A stretch of DNA of 64,000 nucleotides from Micromonospora_J zhanjiangensis (GCF_042650605.1 NZ_JBHSBN010000029.1:1-64000); one strand, 5' to 3'. Shown: positions 1-8,841, counted from the stretch's first letter. Numbers and translations are program-made. The notes: a model not told the origin generated them from the sequence alone.

Positions 1-40
1 CGGACGTCGGGTAGACACGGAAGGTATAACGAAGCTGCAC

Positions 41-64
41 GTACAACAGTGTACAGAAATGTAC
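41..64 (+). promoter_or_regulatory. Periodic GTAC operator candidate of the antitoxin gene
   Basis: The tetramer GTAC occurs three times, at 41-44, 51-54 and 61-64, exactly one helical turn apart and just before the antitoxin start. A possible -10 element (TATAAC, 25-30) lies upstream, which would put the repeats in or near the start of the transcript. Phd/YefM antitoxins usually repress their own operon, so this is a plausible binding site. Binding is inferred from spacing and position only. Confidence 0.45.
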
Positions 65-74
65 GATGTCTGCC

Positions 75-245
75 ATGACCGACACGAACGAGATCAGCGT
101 TGCCGAGCTGCGGAAGAACCTGGCCGAAGTCTTGAACGATGCCGCCGTTCAGGGCAAGACCTTCTACGTGACCCGCAATGGCCGCCGGATCGCCGCCATC
201 GTGCCGGTTCCCGTGGCCGAGCAAAGTGAGCAGGCGCGAGGTTAA
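75..245 (+). CDS. Phd/YefM-type antitoxin, apparently orphan
   Basis: A 56-residue protein too short for most gene callers. Its N-terminal half (ISVAELRKNLAEVLNDA) matches the Phd/YefM DNA-binding fold, followed by a beta strand reading YVTRNGRRIAAIVPV, the family hallmark. In this family the folded N-terminus binds the operator and the C-terminus covers the toxin. Here the C-terminal tail is very short (about 12 residues after the core), and no PIN, RelE or Doc toxin follows: the next 130 bases hold only a broken gene on the other strand. An in-frame ATG at 66 is an alternative start; neither start has a clear Shine-Dalgarno. It may be a solitary antitoxin left after toxin loss. Confidence 0.7.
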   Translation: MTDTNEISVAELRKNLAEVLNDAAVQGKTFYVTRNGRRIAAIVPVPVAEQSEQARG

Positions 246-259
246 GGCACTGCTCGGGC

Positions 260-376
260 CTAGCGGCCCTCCCAGCGCGGGCCTCCACCCCCGACCTGAA
301 GGCCGGAGCACTGGCCCGCATTCCGGTAGCAGGCCAGCAGGGTGCGGTAGCGGGCGGCCAGCGGGTCCCGGGTCAT
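260..376 (-). pseudogene. Truncated partner gene of the PadR regulator
   Basis: The ATG overlaps the PadR stop codon (ATGA type), a coupling typical of PadR operons. The first residues, MTRDPLAARYRTLLACYR, resemble the start of the actinobacterial membrane proteins (permease-associated or DUF1700-like) that usually follow such PadR genes. After about 18 residues the frame runs into glycine-rich sequence unlike those proteins and stops at 38 residues. I read this as the 5' stub of a deleted gene, with the junction near the end of the antitoxin gene. The family assignment is inferred from memory of the N-terminal pattern. Confidence 0.45.
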
Positions 377-717
377 GCCGGTCCCCCGTCGGCGAGCAGG
401 TTGCCGCGGCGCAGCCGGGCGGCCGCGGCCGTCGCGTTCCGCCGCAGCCGGTCCACCTCGGCGGCGAGCCGTTCGGCGCCGGCACCGGTGAGCCGGTAGT
501 AGCGGCGCAACCGAGACTGGACGACCTCCTCGCGGTCCACCTCCACCAGCCCTTCCTCGCGGAGCCGGTCGAGGACGGAGTACAGGGTGCCGGCACGCAG
601 CCGGACCCGCCCGTCGGAGATGCGTCGCACGTCCTCCAGCACGCCGTAACCGTGCTGCGGCTTGTCCGCCAGAGCGGTCAGGATCAGGAACGTCGGTTCC
701 CGAAGCGCCTCAGTCAT
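373..717 (-). CDS. PadR-family transcriptional regulator
   Basis: A 114-residue winged-helix protein. The N-terminal segment EPTFLILTALADKPQHGYGV and the following LRAGTLYSVLDRLREEGLVE, then YYRLTGAG, are the classic PadR signatures: helix-turn-helix, recognition helix and wing. The length is that of the short PadR class (PadR-s2). It probably represses its own gene and the overlapping downstream gene, which is broken here. A perfect palindrome ends 10 bases before the ATG and overlaps the likely -10 element, so the transcript may be leaderless. The inducing ligand cannot be told from sequence. Confidence 0.9.
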   Translation of the reverse strand: MTEALREPTFLILTALADKPQHGYGVLEDVRRISDGRVRLRAGTLYSVLDRLREEGLVEVDREEVVQSRLRRYYRLTGAGAERLAAEVDRLRRNATAAAARLRRGNLLADGGPA

Positions 718-726
718 GCGCCGACC

Positions 727-747
727 ATATACCGTTTAGCGGTATAT
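727..747. promoter_or_regulatory. PadR operator palindrome
   Basis: Perfect 8-bp arms ATATACCG and CGGTATAT flank a 5-bp centre. PadR operators are usually such ATAC...GTAT palindromes. On the minus strand the right arm supplies a TATATG -10-like hexamer only 8 bases from the PadR ATG, so a bound repressor would block its own promoter. No ribosome-binding site fits between it and the ATG, suggesting a leaderless mRNA. Confidence 0.7.
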
Positions 748-810
748 GCAAGAGGAAAGACGCACGGGACCGCCAGCGCATCCTCGGTGAAGGTGGTGGT
801 GTCGGACGGG

Positions 811-2283
811 TCAGCGGCCGAGGGTCGGACCGGCGAGCGCGCCCGCGCCCTTGCCGGCCAGGCAGCGGTAGGTCCGCTCGCCGCCGGCCGCCGCCTCGGG
901 CGTCGGCGGCAGCACCTCGAACTTCCACTCCGCACCGGCGGCGAGCCCGGTGGTCTGCGTGAACGTCCCGGCGGCGCAGACCAGGCGCACCGCGGGTTCG
1001 GCCTTGACGGTTTGGTAGTCGTCGACGGTGGTGGCGGCCGGCAGGTCGCCCAGCGCGTAGCTCTCCCAGGTGTGCCGGCCCGCGCACGGCACCCGGTCCG
1101 CCGAGGCGTGCGTGCCGCGCACCCGTACCGGGCCGAAGCACTCCAACTCGGTGGGGCAGCGACCGTCGCCCGGCAACCTGCCGCGGCAGCCGGGCAGCGC
1201 GATCCCGCCGGACGGGACCGGCGTGCCGGTCGTGGCCGTGCCGCGGGTTTCCGGCGTCGGCCCGTCACCGGGGTGCCGACCGGCGTACCACGATCCGGCG
1301 CCGACCGCGACCAGCAGCGCCACGGCCCCGAGCCCGCCGAGGAACCAGGGCAGCCGTGGACCACGACGGCGCCTGGGCACGGTGGGGTTGTGGTCGGCGG
1401 GGACGTCGTGGTCCGCGGCGGGCCGCCGGGGCGCCGGTGGGCTGACGGTCGCGGCCGGACCGAGCGGTACGGCGGCGAGCCGGTCGCGCAACTCCTCGGC
1501 CGTCGGCCGGGCGGCGGGGTCGTTGGCCATCCCGTCCCGCAGCACGTCGACCAGCGCGGTTGGCACCCCCGGCAGCTCCGGGATCGGCCGGCCGAACAGC
1601 TCCATCAGGGCGAGCAGGCTGGGATTGCGGTCGGCCTGCCAGCGCGGCGGCTTGCCCTGCATGATCGCGTAGAGGGTGGCGCACAGCGCGTACACGTCGA
1701 CGGCCGGGGTGGGCGGGTCGTGCCGGAACATCTCCGGCGGCGCGTAGGCCGGGGTGAGCACGTCCGTGGTCACCGTCGAATCCCGCGCCTCGACCAGCAC
1801 GGCCAGCCCGAAGTCGGCAAGTACCGCGGAGTTGAAGTGCGAGTGCAGGATGTTCGCCGGCTTGACGTCCCGGTGCAACACCCCGGCGGCGTGGGCGTGC
1901 GCCAACGCGTCGGCGATCTTGACACCCACGTCCCGCGCCTCGACGGGCCCGAGCGGCGAGGTACGCATGCGTTCGGCGTACGAGCCGTCGCACAGTTCCA
2001 TGATCAGGTACGGGTGCCGGTCCGGCAGCACCCCGGCGTCGAACAGGTCGACCACGTGCGGGTGCGACGACATCCGGCCGGCCGCGCGGGCCTCCCGCAG
2101 GAACCGTTCCTGGTCCCGCTCGCTGTCCAGCGCCCGATTCTCGATCTTGACTGCGACGTCCCGGCCGACGGACTGCTGCACCGCGCGGTAGACGGTGGCG
2201 TAACCACCTCGGGCAAATACCTCAAAATCCGTCAGACCGGGCACTGCGGGCAGGGGCAGCGGGCCTGGCGGGTTGTCCGTCAC
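811..2283 (-). CDS. Membrane-anchored Ser/Thr protein kinase (Hanks type)
   Basis: 490 residues. The kinase domain covers about residues 15-275: glycine-rich loop ARGGYATVYRA, VAVKIENR lysine, catalytic loop HRDVKPANILH, ADFGLA (DFG), and APPEMF (APE equivalent). A proline-rich linker follows, then one transmembrane helix (about 310-332, FLGGLGAVALLVAVGAGSWYAG) and an extracellular domain of about 140 residues with several cysteines (CRGRLPGDGRC, ECFG, PCAGRHTWE, LVCAAG, YRCLAG). There are no PASTA repeats, so it is not a PknB homologue; the Cys-rich domain may be a sensor. It stands alone between the PadR gene and a small membrane protein gene; its substrates are unknown. Confidence 0.9.
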   Translation of the reverse strand: MTDNPPGPLPLPAVPGLTDFEVFARGGYATVYRAVQQSVGRDVAVKIENRALDSERDQERFLREARAAGRMSSHPHVVDLFDAGVLPDRHPYLIMELCDGSYAERMRTSPLGPVEARDVGVKIADALAHAHAAGVLHRDVKPANILHSHFNSAVLADFGLAVLVEARDSTVTTDVLTPAYAPPEMFRHDPPTPAVDVYALCATLYAIMQGKPPRWQADRNPSLLALMELFGRPIPELPGVPTALVDVLRDGMANDPAARPTAEELRDRLAAVPLGPAATVSPPAPRRPAADHDVPADHNPTVPRRRRGPRLPWFLGGLGAVALLVAVGAGSWYAGRHPGDGPTPETRGTATTGTPVPSGGIALPGCRGRLPGDGRCPTELECFGPVRVRGTHASADRVPCAGRHTWESYALGDLPAATTVDDYQTVKAEPAVRLVCAAGTFTQTTGLAAGAEWKFEVLPPTPEAAAGGERTYRCLAGKGAGALAGPTLGR

Positions 2284-2323
2284 GCTCTGAAAATACCTGT
2301 GCGTTCCGACCGGTCGGTGCCCC

Positions 2324-2797
2324 CTATCGCCTCCGGCCCGTGGCCGGGACCCCCGAGGGGGTTGCCGACGGCACCGACGCGGCGTCGGCGGACCGCCGCC
2401 GGTCGATCCAGAGCGCCACCCCGGTGGCCACCGCCCCGAGCCCTTCCCACGCCGCCACGCCGAAGAACCGGCCGGGGGCGGTGCCGGCGATCACCAGCAC
2501 CGTGAAGACGGTGAAGGTCAACAACCGGAAGACCACGGTGAACCGGTAGAACGGCCGCCACTCGGTGGCCACCGCCACCAGGTAGTAGACGCCCATGTTG
2601 AACGACGCCATCGAGGAGGCGGTGACGAACGTCCGGGTGTAGTCACCCGCCGCCCGGTCGGCCGGCTCCAGCACCGGAAACCCGAGCATGGCCAGCGACG
2701 CCTCGGGCCGGATCAGCCCGACGGCACCCAGCACCAGGGCCAGTACGCCGAAGACGGCCATCGTCCAGCCGGCGACGGAACGGGGTAGCAGCCTCAT
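2324..2797 (-). CDS. Small integral membrane protein
   Basis: 157 residues with about four hydrophobic segments (roughly 10-30, 58-76, 85-105 and 110-130) and a basic, proline/serine-rich tail ending in RRR. A central region reads RTFVTASSMASFNMGVYYLV. The size and four-helix layout resemble small DoxX/DUF4345-like proteins, but I do not recognise a specific family. It is followed at a short distance by the kinase gene on the same strand. Function unknown. Confidence 0.65.
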   Translation of the reverse strand: MRLLPRSVAGWTMAVFGVLALVLGAVGLIRPEASLAMLGFPVLEPADRAAGDYTRTFVTASSMASFNMGVYYLVAVATEWRPFYRFTVVFRLLTFTVFTVLVIAGTAPGRFFGVAAWEGLGAVATGVALWIDRRRSADAASVPSATPSGVPATGRRR

Positions 2798-2851
2798 CCG
2801 CGACGATCCTCACCACCGGGGTCCTCGGCGTCCACCGTGGACCGGGAGGAC

Positions 2852-5800
2852 CTACGCTAGCGGGCCGGCGGGCAACGCGGAATCGTCGAGGCCGGCCAGG
2901 CCCGTCGTCCGGTCCGCGGGTCCTTCCGGGCTGGACCGGGCGGACGGGATTCCCGGCCCGGTCCACCCCACGGCAGCACCCACCCCGGCCAGCTCGTCGG
3001 CGCCGTCGGGACCGTCATCCGCCGTGGCCGGTGTGGCGCAGGCCTCCGCGGCGGCTCGCGGCCCGCCGGTCAGCCGGGCGAGCAGCAGGTCCGCGCCGAC
3101 CCGCTCGCTGGCCTGCTGGGTCGAGTACGCCAACCGCACCGCCTCCCGGGCCGCGGCCAGCGCCTCCTCCTGCTGCCCGCACGCGGCCAGCACCTCGGCC
3201 AGCACCTCGGCCGCGACGACGTGGCTGCGGACGTCCTCGGCCGGCGCGTCGGCCGCCTCCCGGGCCCAGCGCAGCGCCTCGTCGAGTCGCCCCTGGGCGA
3301 GCAGCGCCGTGGCGTACCGGGCCACCGCCTGCCGGCGGGAGAACAACAGCGACGGCGCGCCGCCGGCCTCGGCCACCGGGCCGAGCAGTTCCACGGCGGT
3401 GTCCGGGTCGCCGGCGGCCAGCCGGGCCATCGCCAGCAGCACCCGCGGCGCGACCTGGGCCGGGGCCAGCGGGTTGTGCTGCTCCACCGCGGCCAGCACC
3501 GCCCGCGCGTCGGCCTCGGCGGTGGCGTGGTCCCCGCCGTCCAGGGCCACGAAGCCGCGCATCGTGCCGGCCATGCCGGTCAGCAGCGGGTGGCTGATCC
3601 GGTCCGCGTACGACAACGCGTCGGTGAGTAGGTCCCTGGCGTGCTCCGGCTCGCCCAGTCCGCGCGCCACCACCCCGCGTACGACCAGCGAGAACCCCCG
3701 CCCCCAGTCGTCCGCCGCGGCGGCGAAGTCCCGGTACGCCCGGCGCGCCTCCCGGTCGGCCTCGGCCAGTTCGCCCTGCTCGGCCGCGGCGAACGCCTCG
3801 ACGGCGCGCAACGTGCCCACCGCCCACGACTCGCCGACCCGTTCGCCGAACGGCAGGAAGACCCGGGCCAGTCGACGGGCCTCGCGCAACCGCCCGGCCA
3901 GCAACCGGGTGAACGCGGTGGTGCCGCGCATCCAGGCCCGACCGACCGGGTCGCCGAGTTCGGCGAAAAGCCGGGCCGCCCGGCCGAGCACCGCGTCGGC
4001 CCCGGCGAAGTCGCCCCGGGTGGTGGTCACCCAGGCCAAGTTCTGCAACGACCAGGCCTGCCCGCGGCGGTCACCGGAGGCGCGACTGATCTGGTACGCC
4101 CCGGCGAACAGGCTGCTCGCCTCGGCCAGCCGCCCGCCGACGAAGTCGGCCATCCCGAGCCGGCGCATCGCCGAGGCGCGCAGCCCCGGCACGTCGGCGT
4201 CGGTGGCCACCTGCAACGCCTCCCGCCACACGGTCTCCGCCCGCCGGTGCTCACCCAGCGCCTGGTACGCCTGCCCGGCCACCAGCAGCGCGCCGGCCCG
4301 GGCGGCCACGTCGTCGCCCGCGTTGGCGCCGATCTTCTCGGCGAAGGCGAGCGCGTCGGCCGTCCGGCCCACCTGCAACAGCGCCCGGGCGTGCACCAGG
4401 CGGTCCGCGCCGGAGACCGCGCCGCCGGCCAGGGTGGCGGCCCGTTCGGCGTACTCGACGGCCAGGGCCGGTTCACCGGCGGCGATCGACCGGCGGGCGG
4501 AGCGGTTCAGCGCGGCGACGCCGAGCGGCAGCACGGTCCGGGCCGGCGCGTCGGGACGTACCCCGACCGCGTCGGCCAGCCGGGCGGCCCGCTCGACGTG
4601 CTCGGCCACGAAGACGTCGCGGACCGACTCCGGCATGCCGGCCGGTCCGCGGGCGGGCTTGTCGGCCCGGACCGGCAGCCCCGCGTCGGTCGGCGGCGCG
4701 GCCCACTGGGCCAGCGCCGCGTGCCGTTCGGCCAGGTCGGCCTTGCCCACCCCGGCGTACGCGGCCTCACGCATCAACGGGGTGGCGAAGAAGTAGCCGT
4801 CCCGGGCCCGGTGCAGCATCCGGCGTTGCAGCAGTTCCTCGACGGCGCGTTCGAGTTCGACCGCGGCCACCGCCGCCGGGCGGCCATCGGCACCGGCCCG
4901 CCGTTGCCGCAGCGCCTCCAGGGTGCCGGCGGGTACGGTGTCGCCGACCACCGCCGCGTCCCGGAGCACCGAGCGGGCCTCGGCCGGCAACGCGTCGATC
5001 CGGGCGGCGAGCACCGCCGCCAGGTCCCGGGAGAGCAGCCGGCTGCCCAGCGAGCCGGGCACCAGCCGCCAGGGCACCGGGCCGGAGGCGCCCGGACCGC
5101 CGCCGGACGGCTGGCCCGGCATGGTGGTCAGGGCGCCGCGCTCGATCAGCAGGGTCACCAGCTCGGCGAGGTAGAACGGGTTTCCCTGGGCGGTGGCCAG
5201 CAGCCGGTCGGCGTCGCTCTGCGGCAGTTTGCCGCCGCCGAGATAGCTGCTGAGCAGCCGGGCCGAGTCGGCACCGCGCAGGGGCGGGAGCGGGTAGACC
5301 TCGGCGTCGGCGACCCGGGTGAAGGCACCCGCGGTGTGGACGAGTTCGGGCCGGCCGAGCAGCACCCCGAGCACCGGCCCGGACAGCCGGGACAGGGTCC
5401 GGCCGAGCGCCTCGACGGTCTCCGGGGTGGCGTCCTGCAGGTCGTCGACGATGATCACCAGCGGGATCTCGGCGGCGAGCGCGCTGAGCAGCTCGGCGAC
5501 CGCCGTCGGGACGGCGTCCGCGTCCGGCGCCGGACCGCTGGCCGGCCACTCGGTGGTGTCGCCGGAGACGCCGTGGGTGGCCGGCAGTTCGGTGTAGCCG
5601 AGCAGGGCGAGCAGCAGCTCGGTGGCGATCGGCGGTGGCTTCGGTCGGACCCGGGCCAGCCGCTGACCGAGCCGGCGCAGCCGTTCCTCCACCACCGGGC
5701 GGGTCATCGCGGTGGCCGAGTCGCTGGGCAGGCCGACCGCGGCCCGGACCAGATCGGCCAGCGGCGCGAGCTTGCGTCGTTCGCCGTACGCGACGCAGCG

Positions 5801-6694
5801 GACCGAGAACACCCGGGCACCGGTGTGGGTCGCGTACCGGCTGGTGCCGACGTCGTGCCCGGCGGCCAGCCGTTCCACCTCGGCGGCGAACCGGGACTTG
5901 CCGATCCCCGCCTCGGCGGTCATCAGCAGCACCCGCGGGTCGCCGCTGTCGATGACCTCGGCGAGCCGGCTGGCCACCCGGCCGATCTCGGTCTCCCGGC
6001 CGATGAAGGGTGCCTCGTCGCCCAGTCCGGACCGGGTGCCGGGCGCGTCCAGCAGGCCCAGCAACTCGTACGCCTCGACCGGCTCGCGCTTGCCCTTGAG
6101 CCGCAGCGGCCGCAACTGCCGCCAGGAGGCCACCCGGCGGGTGGCCGCGGCGGTGGTCGCGCCGGCGTAGACGGCGCCGATGGCGGCGGCGTCGGCGAGC
6201 CGCGCGGCGGTGTTCACGGTGTCCCCGATGACCGTGTACTCGATGGCGGCCTGGATGCCGGCGACCACGGCGCCGGTGTTCAGGCCGACCCGCAGGCCGA
6301 GCGGCGCCCCGCCGCCCCGCTCGTCGTCGAGCACCCGGCGGACCGCCCGCTGCATGGACAGCGCGGCCCGGACCGCGCGTTCGGCGTCGTCCTCGTGCGC
6401 CACCGGGGCGCCGAAGACGGCCATGATCCCGTCGCCGGTGAGCTTGTCCACGTGCCCGCCGAAGGTCTTGACCGCGCCGGCCAGGGCGGCGAGCACCCGG
6501 TCGGTGACCGCGCCGACCCGCTCCGGGTCGAGATCCTCCGACCACGAGGTGAAATCGGACAGATCGCCGAAGAGAACGGTGACCACCCGCCGTTCGGCGG
6601 CAGGCAGGGTCGCCGCGGCGGGCAGCGCGGCGCCACAGTTGTGGCAGAACCGCGCACCCGGCACGGCGACGGTTCCACACACCGGACAGGTCAC
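2852..6694 (-). CDS. Class III nucleotide cyclase / AAA ATPase / TPR regulator
   Basis: 1280 residues from a GTG that overlaps the stop of the upstream hydrolase gene (GTGA). Residues 3-22 form a zinc ribbon (CPVCG...FCHNCG). About 35-195 is a class III adenylate/guanylate cyclase domain: VVTVLFGDLSDFTSW with the first metal Asp, KLTGDGIMAVFG with the second, and GLNTGAVVAG. About 235-600 is an AAA/STAND-type ATPase (FIGRETEI; Walker A AEAGIGKS; Walker B VIIVDDLQD). The rest, about 600 residues, is alanine-rich helical TPR-like repeat. Such proteins are signalling switches in actinomycetes; whether this cyclase is active cannot be judged. Confidence 0.88.
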   Translation of the reverse strand: MTCPVCGTVAVPGARFCHNCGAALPAAATLPAAERRVVTVLFGDLSDFTSWSEDLDPERVGAVTDRVLAALAGAVKTFGGHVDKLTGDGIMAVFGAPVAHEDDAERAVRAALSMQRAVRRVLDDERGGGAPLGLRVGLNTGAVVAGIQAAIEYTVIGDTVNTAARLADAAAIGAVYAGATTAAATRRVASWRQLRPLRLKGKREPVEAYELLGLLDAPGTRSGLGDEAPFIGRETEIGRVASRLAEVIDSGDPRVLLMTAEAGIGKSRFAAEVERLAAGHDVGTSRYATHTGARVFSVRCVAYGERRKLAPLADLVRAAVGLPSDSATAMTRPVVEERLRRLGQRLARVRPKPPPIATELLLALLGYTELPATHGVSGDTTEWPASGPAPDADAVPTAVAELLSALAAEIPLVIIVDDLQDATPETVEALGRTLSRLSGPVLGVLLGRPELVHTAGAFTRVADAEVYPLPPLRGADSARLLSSYLGGGKLPQSDADRLLATAQGNPFYLAELVTLLIERGALTTMPGQPSGGGPGASGPVPWRLVPGSLGSRLLSRDLAAVLAARIDALPAEARSVLRDAAVVGDTVPAGTLEALRQRRAGADGRPAAVAAVELERAVEELLQRRMLHRARDGYFFATPLMREAAYAGVGKADLAERHAALAQWAAPPTDAGLPVRADKPARGPAGMPESVRDVFVAEHVERAARLADAVGVRPDAPARTVLPLGVAALNRSARRSIAAGEPALAVEYAERAATLAGGAVSGADRLVHARALLQVGRTADALAFAEKIGANAGDDVAARAGALLVAGQAYQALGEHRRAETVWREALQVATDADVPGLRASAMRRLGMADFVGGRLAEASSLFAGAYQISRASGDRRGQAWSLQNLAWVTTTRGDFAGADAVLGRAARLFAELGDPVGRAWMRGTTAFTRLLAGRLREARRLARVFLPFGERVGESWAVGTLRAVEAFAAAEQGELAEADREARRAYRDFAAAADDWGRGFSLVVRGVVARGLGEPEHARDLLTDALSYADRISHPLLTGMAGTMRGFVALDGGDHATAEADARAVLAAVEQHNPLAPAQVAPRVLLAMARLAAGDPDTAVELLGPVAEAGGAPSLLFSRRQAVARYATALLAQGRLDEALRWAREAADAPAEDVRSHVVAAEVLAEVLAACGQQEEALAAAREAVRLAYSTQQASERVGADLLLARLTGGPRAAAEACATPATADDGPDGADELAGVGAAVGWTGPGIPSARSSPEGPADRTTGLAGLDDSALPAGPLA

Positions 6695-7521
6695 GGTGAG
6701 TCCAACCACACGGACCCCGGGCCGGATTCCCGGTCGTCGCGTTCCAGATACGCGAGTTGGGCCCGGACCGACCACTCGGCCGCCGGCCAGAGGGCCCGGT
6801 CCACGTCTGCGTAGACGGCGGCGACCACCTCGGGCGCGTCCCGGGCACCCGCGGCCACCGCCGCGCGGACCTGGTCGAGCCGGGCCCGCCGGTGGGCCAG
6901 GTAGAACCGGGCCGCCGCGGCGCAGTCGGCCAGCGCCGGGCCGTGCCCGGGCAGCGCCGGCACCCCGTCGTACGCCGAGAGCAGGTCGAGGCTGTCCAGG
7001 TAGTCACCGAGATCGCCGTCCGGGTGGGCGACCACGGTGGTGCCCCGGCCGAGGATGGTGTCCCCCGTGAAGATCACCTGCTCGCCGTCCCGTTCCACCA
7101 GGAAACAGGCCGAATCGGAGGTGTGTCCCGGAGTGGCCAGGACGGTGATCTCGAACCCGCCCACCAGCAGCATGTTGCCGCCGGCCAGCGGGTCCGTCGC
7201 GGACTGGTACGCCGGCACCAGCCCGCGGACCTGACCACCGGTGGCGGCGGCCAGGTCCGGTACGCCGTCGATGTGGTCCGGGTGTCCGTGGGTCACCAGG
7301 ATCAACGCACTCGGCGATCGCCGGGCCGCCTCGGCCAGGTGTCCCGGCTCGGCCGGTCCGGGGTCCACGACCACCCCGGCCGGCCGGCCCGGCTCGCCCA
7401 GCAGCCAGGTGTTGGTGCCGTCCAGGGTCATCGGGCCCGGGTTGTTCGCCCGCAGCAGCCGTACCCAGTCCGGCAGTTGGTCGGCCAGCGCCGCCGCCGG
7501 CGCGGTCAGGTGACCGGTCAT
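6691..7521 (-). CDS. MBL-fold metallo-hydrolase (LACTB2-like)
   Basis: 276 residues. The metal-binding motif HGHPDHIDG (HxHxDH) appears near residue 77, followed by ATPGHTSDS, FTGDTILGRG and PGHGP, giving the complete ligand set of the metallo-beta-lactamase fold. NNPGPMTLDGTNTWLLG near the N-terminus and the C-terminal helical domain resemble the LACTB2/glyoxalase-II-like branch, which includes RNA- or thioester-cleaving hydrolases; the substrate is not determinable here. Its stop overlaps the GTG of the cyclase gene, so the two are translationally coupled. Confidence 0.87.
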   Translation of the reverse strand: MTGHLTAPAAALADQLPDWVRLLRANNPGPMTLDGTNTWLLGEPGRPAGVVVDPGPAEPGHLAEAARRSPSALILVTHGHPDHIDGVPDLAAATGGQVRGLVPAYQSATDPLAGGNMLLVGGFEITVLATPGHTSDSACFLVERDGEQVIFTGDTILGRGTTVVAHPDGDLGDYLDSLDLLSAYDGVPALPGHGPALADCAAAARFYLAHRRARLDQVRAAVAAGARDAPEVVAAVYADVDRALWPAAEWSVRAQLAYLERDDRESGPGSVWLDSP

Positions 7522-7569
7522 GGCCTCGATCGTACGACCAGCCGGTGACGGATCCGCGAACGTACGTGG

Positions 7570-8028
7570 TCAGCCGACCTCGACGATGACCTCCACCTCG
7601 ACCGGGGCACCCAGCGGCAACTCGGAGACGCCGACGGCGCTGCGGGCGTGCCGGCCGGCCTCGCCGAACACCTCGCCGAAGAACTCGGAGGCCCCGTTGA
7701 TCACGCCCGGCTGGCCGGTGAAGCCGTCGGCCGAGGCGACGAACCCGGTCACCTTGACTATCTTGACGACCTGCTCCAGGCCGACCAGCGAGTCGATCAC
7801 GGCCAGCGCGTTCAGCGCGCACTGCCGGGCCAGGTCCTTGGCCTGGTCGACGGAGACGCCCGCGCCGACCTTGCCGGTGGCCAGCAGCTTGCCCTCGACG
7901 ATCGGAAGCTGCCCGGACACGTACACGTGCCGACCGGACTGCACCGCCGGTACGTAGGCCGCCAGCGGCGGCACCAAATCGGGCAGGGTGAGCCCGAGTT
8001 CCGCCAACTTCGCGTGCGGTCCGGTCAC
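7570..8028 (-). CDS. RidA family protein (YjgF/YER057c/UK114)
   Basis: 152 residues from a GTG that overlaps the stop of the DUF4177 gene. HVYVSGQLPIVEGK, QCALNALAVIDSLVGLEQVVKI and the C-terminal ARSAVGVSELPLGAPVEVEVI match the Rid family, whose members deaminate reactive enamines/imines formed by PLP enzymes. The canonical RidA arginine that binds the substrate carboxylate would be the R of HARSAVG. The length is slightly above the usual 130 because of an N-terminal helix (PHAKLAELGLTLP), typical of the longer Rid subgroup found next to MBL hydrolases in actinobacteria. Confidence 0.88.
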   Translation of the reverse strand: MTGPHAKLAELGLTLPDLVPPLAAYVPAVQSGRHVYVSGQLPIVEGKLLATGKVGAGVSVDQAKDLARQCALNALAVIDSLVGLEQVVKIVKVTGFVASADGFTGQPGVINGASEFFGEVFGEAGRHARSAVGVSELPLGAPVEVEVIVEVG

Positions 8029-8180
8029 GACTTGACCCGTTTCAGGTACGCGACGAGCTGCTCCGGGTTGGGGCCCGGTACGACGGCGACGAGTTCCCAC
8101 CCGTCCTCGCCCCAGTTGTCGAGGATCTGCTTGGTCGCGTGCACCAGCAACGGCACCGTCGCGTACTCCCACTTCTGCAT
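8025..8180 (-). CDS. DUF4177-type small protein
   Basis: 51 residues, starting MQKWEYATVPLLVHATKQIL and continuing with DNWGEDGWELVAVVPG and YLKRVKS. The pattern W-E-Y ... L...G..GWELV.V is the DUF4177 signature. It lies upstream of and overlaps the RidA gene (GTGA), forming an RidA-DUF4177 pair that is common in high-GC actinobacteria. No function is known for the family. Confidence 0.8.
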   Translation of the reverse strand: MQKWEYATVPLLVHATKQILDNWGEDGWELVAVVPGPNPEQLVAYLKRVKS

Positions 8181-8236
8181 CGGCCCAGCCTAAAGGACTG
8201 GTGCCGGGTGGCCGCCCAGCACTCGCGCGACCCGAC

Positions 8237-8755
8237 TCACGGTCGTGGCCGGGGCAGCGCCACGGCACCGTTCTCCGCGTCCGGATCCGGCTGCCCGCAC
8301 GGGCCGTCGTGGGCGTACCGCCGGCTGCACCGGGACCGGTCGGGCAGCAGCAGGTCGCAGAACACCCGGATCCGGTTGTTCTGGTCGTCGACTGTCGACA
8401 CCGTCGTCTCGCCGGGGTCCACCTCGACCAGGAAGGCCAGCGAGCCGGCCACGGTGTAGGCCAGCCGGGTCGCCGCCTCGACGTCACCGACCCGGACCGG
8501 CAAATGGATGACGTACCCGGGGTCCTCCTCCGACGGCGGTGCGACGGTCCGCACCCCGGCCCGGGACGACGGCCGGAACGGCCCGGCCGGGTCGGTGACC
8601 TGCCAGTAGACCCGCTCGTTGAGCGGGAGGGTGCCGACCGGTGGCACCGGGTGACCGACCTCGGCCTCCAACGCGGCACCCGGTTGTCGGCGGGGCAGCC
8701 GCGGGCCCTGGGGGCGGAAATGGGAACGCGCGGAGTTGTCGGTGTTGTCGCGCAT
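8237..8755 (-). CDS. Hypothetical protein, 172 aa
   Basis: I do not recognise a family. The first 60 residues are basic and proline-rich; the centre (ATRLAYTVAGSLAFLVEVDP) could form a helix and strand; four cysteines in the C-terminal third (RVFCDLLLPDRSRCSRRYAHDGPCGQP) might bind a metal. It has no signal peptide or clear membrane span. A good -35/-10 promoter lies about 80 bases upstream on the same strand, which supports it as a real gene. Confidence 0.6.
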   Translation of the reverse strand: MRDNTDNSARSHFRPQGPRLPRRQPGAALEAEVGHPVPPVGTLPLNERVYWQVTDPAGPFRPSSRAGVRTVAPPSEEDPGYVIHLPVRVGDVEAATRLAYTVAGSLAFLVEVDPGETTVSTVDDQNNRIRVFCDLLLPDRSRCSRRYAHDGPCGQPDPDAENGAVALPRPRP

Positions 8756-8841
8756 GACGGGCCTCCGAGGCTCTGACGATCCGTGACGCCGCGCCGCCGC
8801 CGGCGCTCCGCGCCCGGCCCCCGAGGAGCGGGCTCAGGCGA

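Noticed and set aside
3641..6814. A 1057-codon plus-strand open frame opposite the cyclase gene
   Set aside because: It is a GC-bias shadow: arginine/glycine/alanine composition, no motifs, antisense to a gene with clear domains and the right codon bias.
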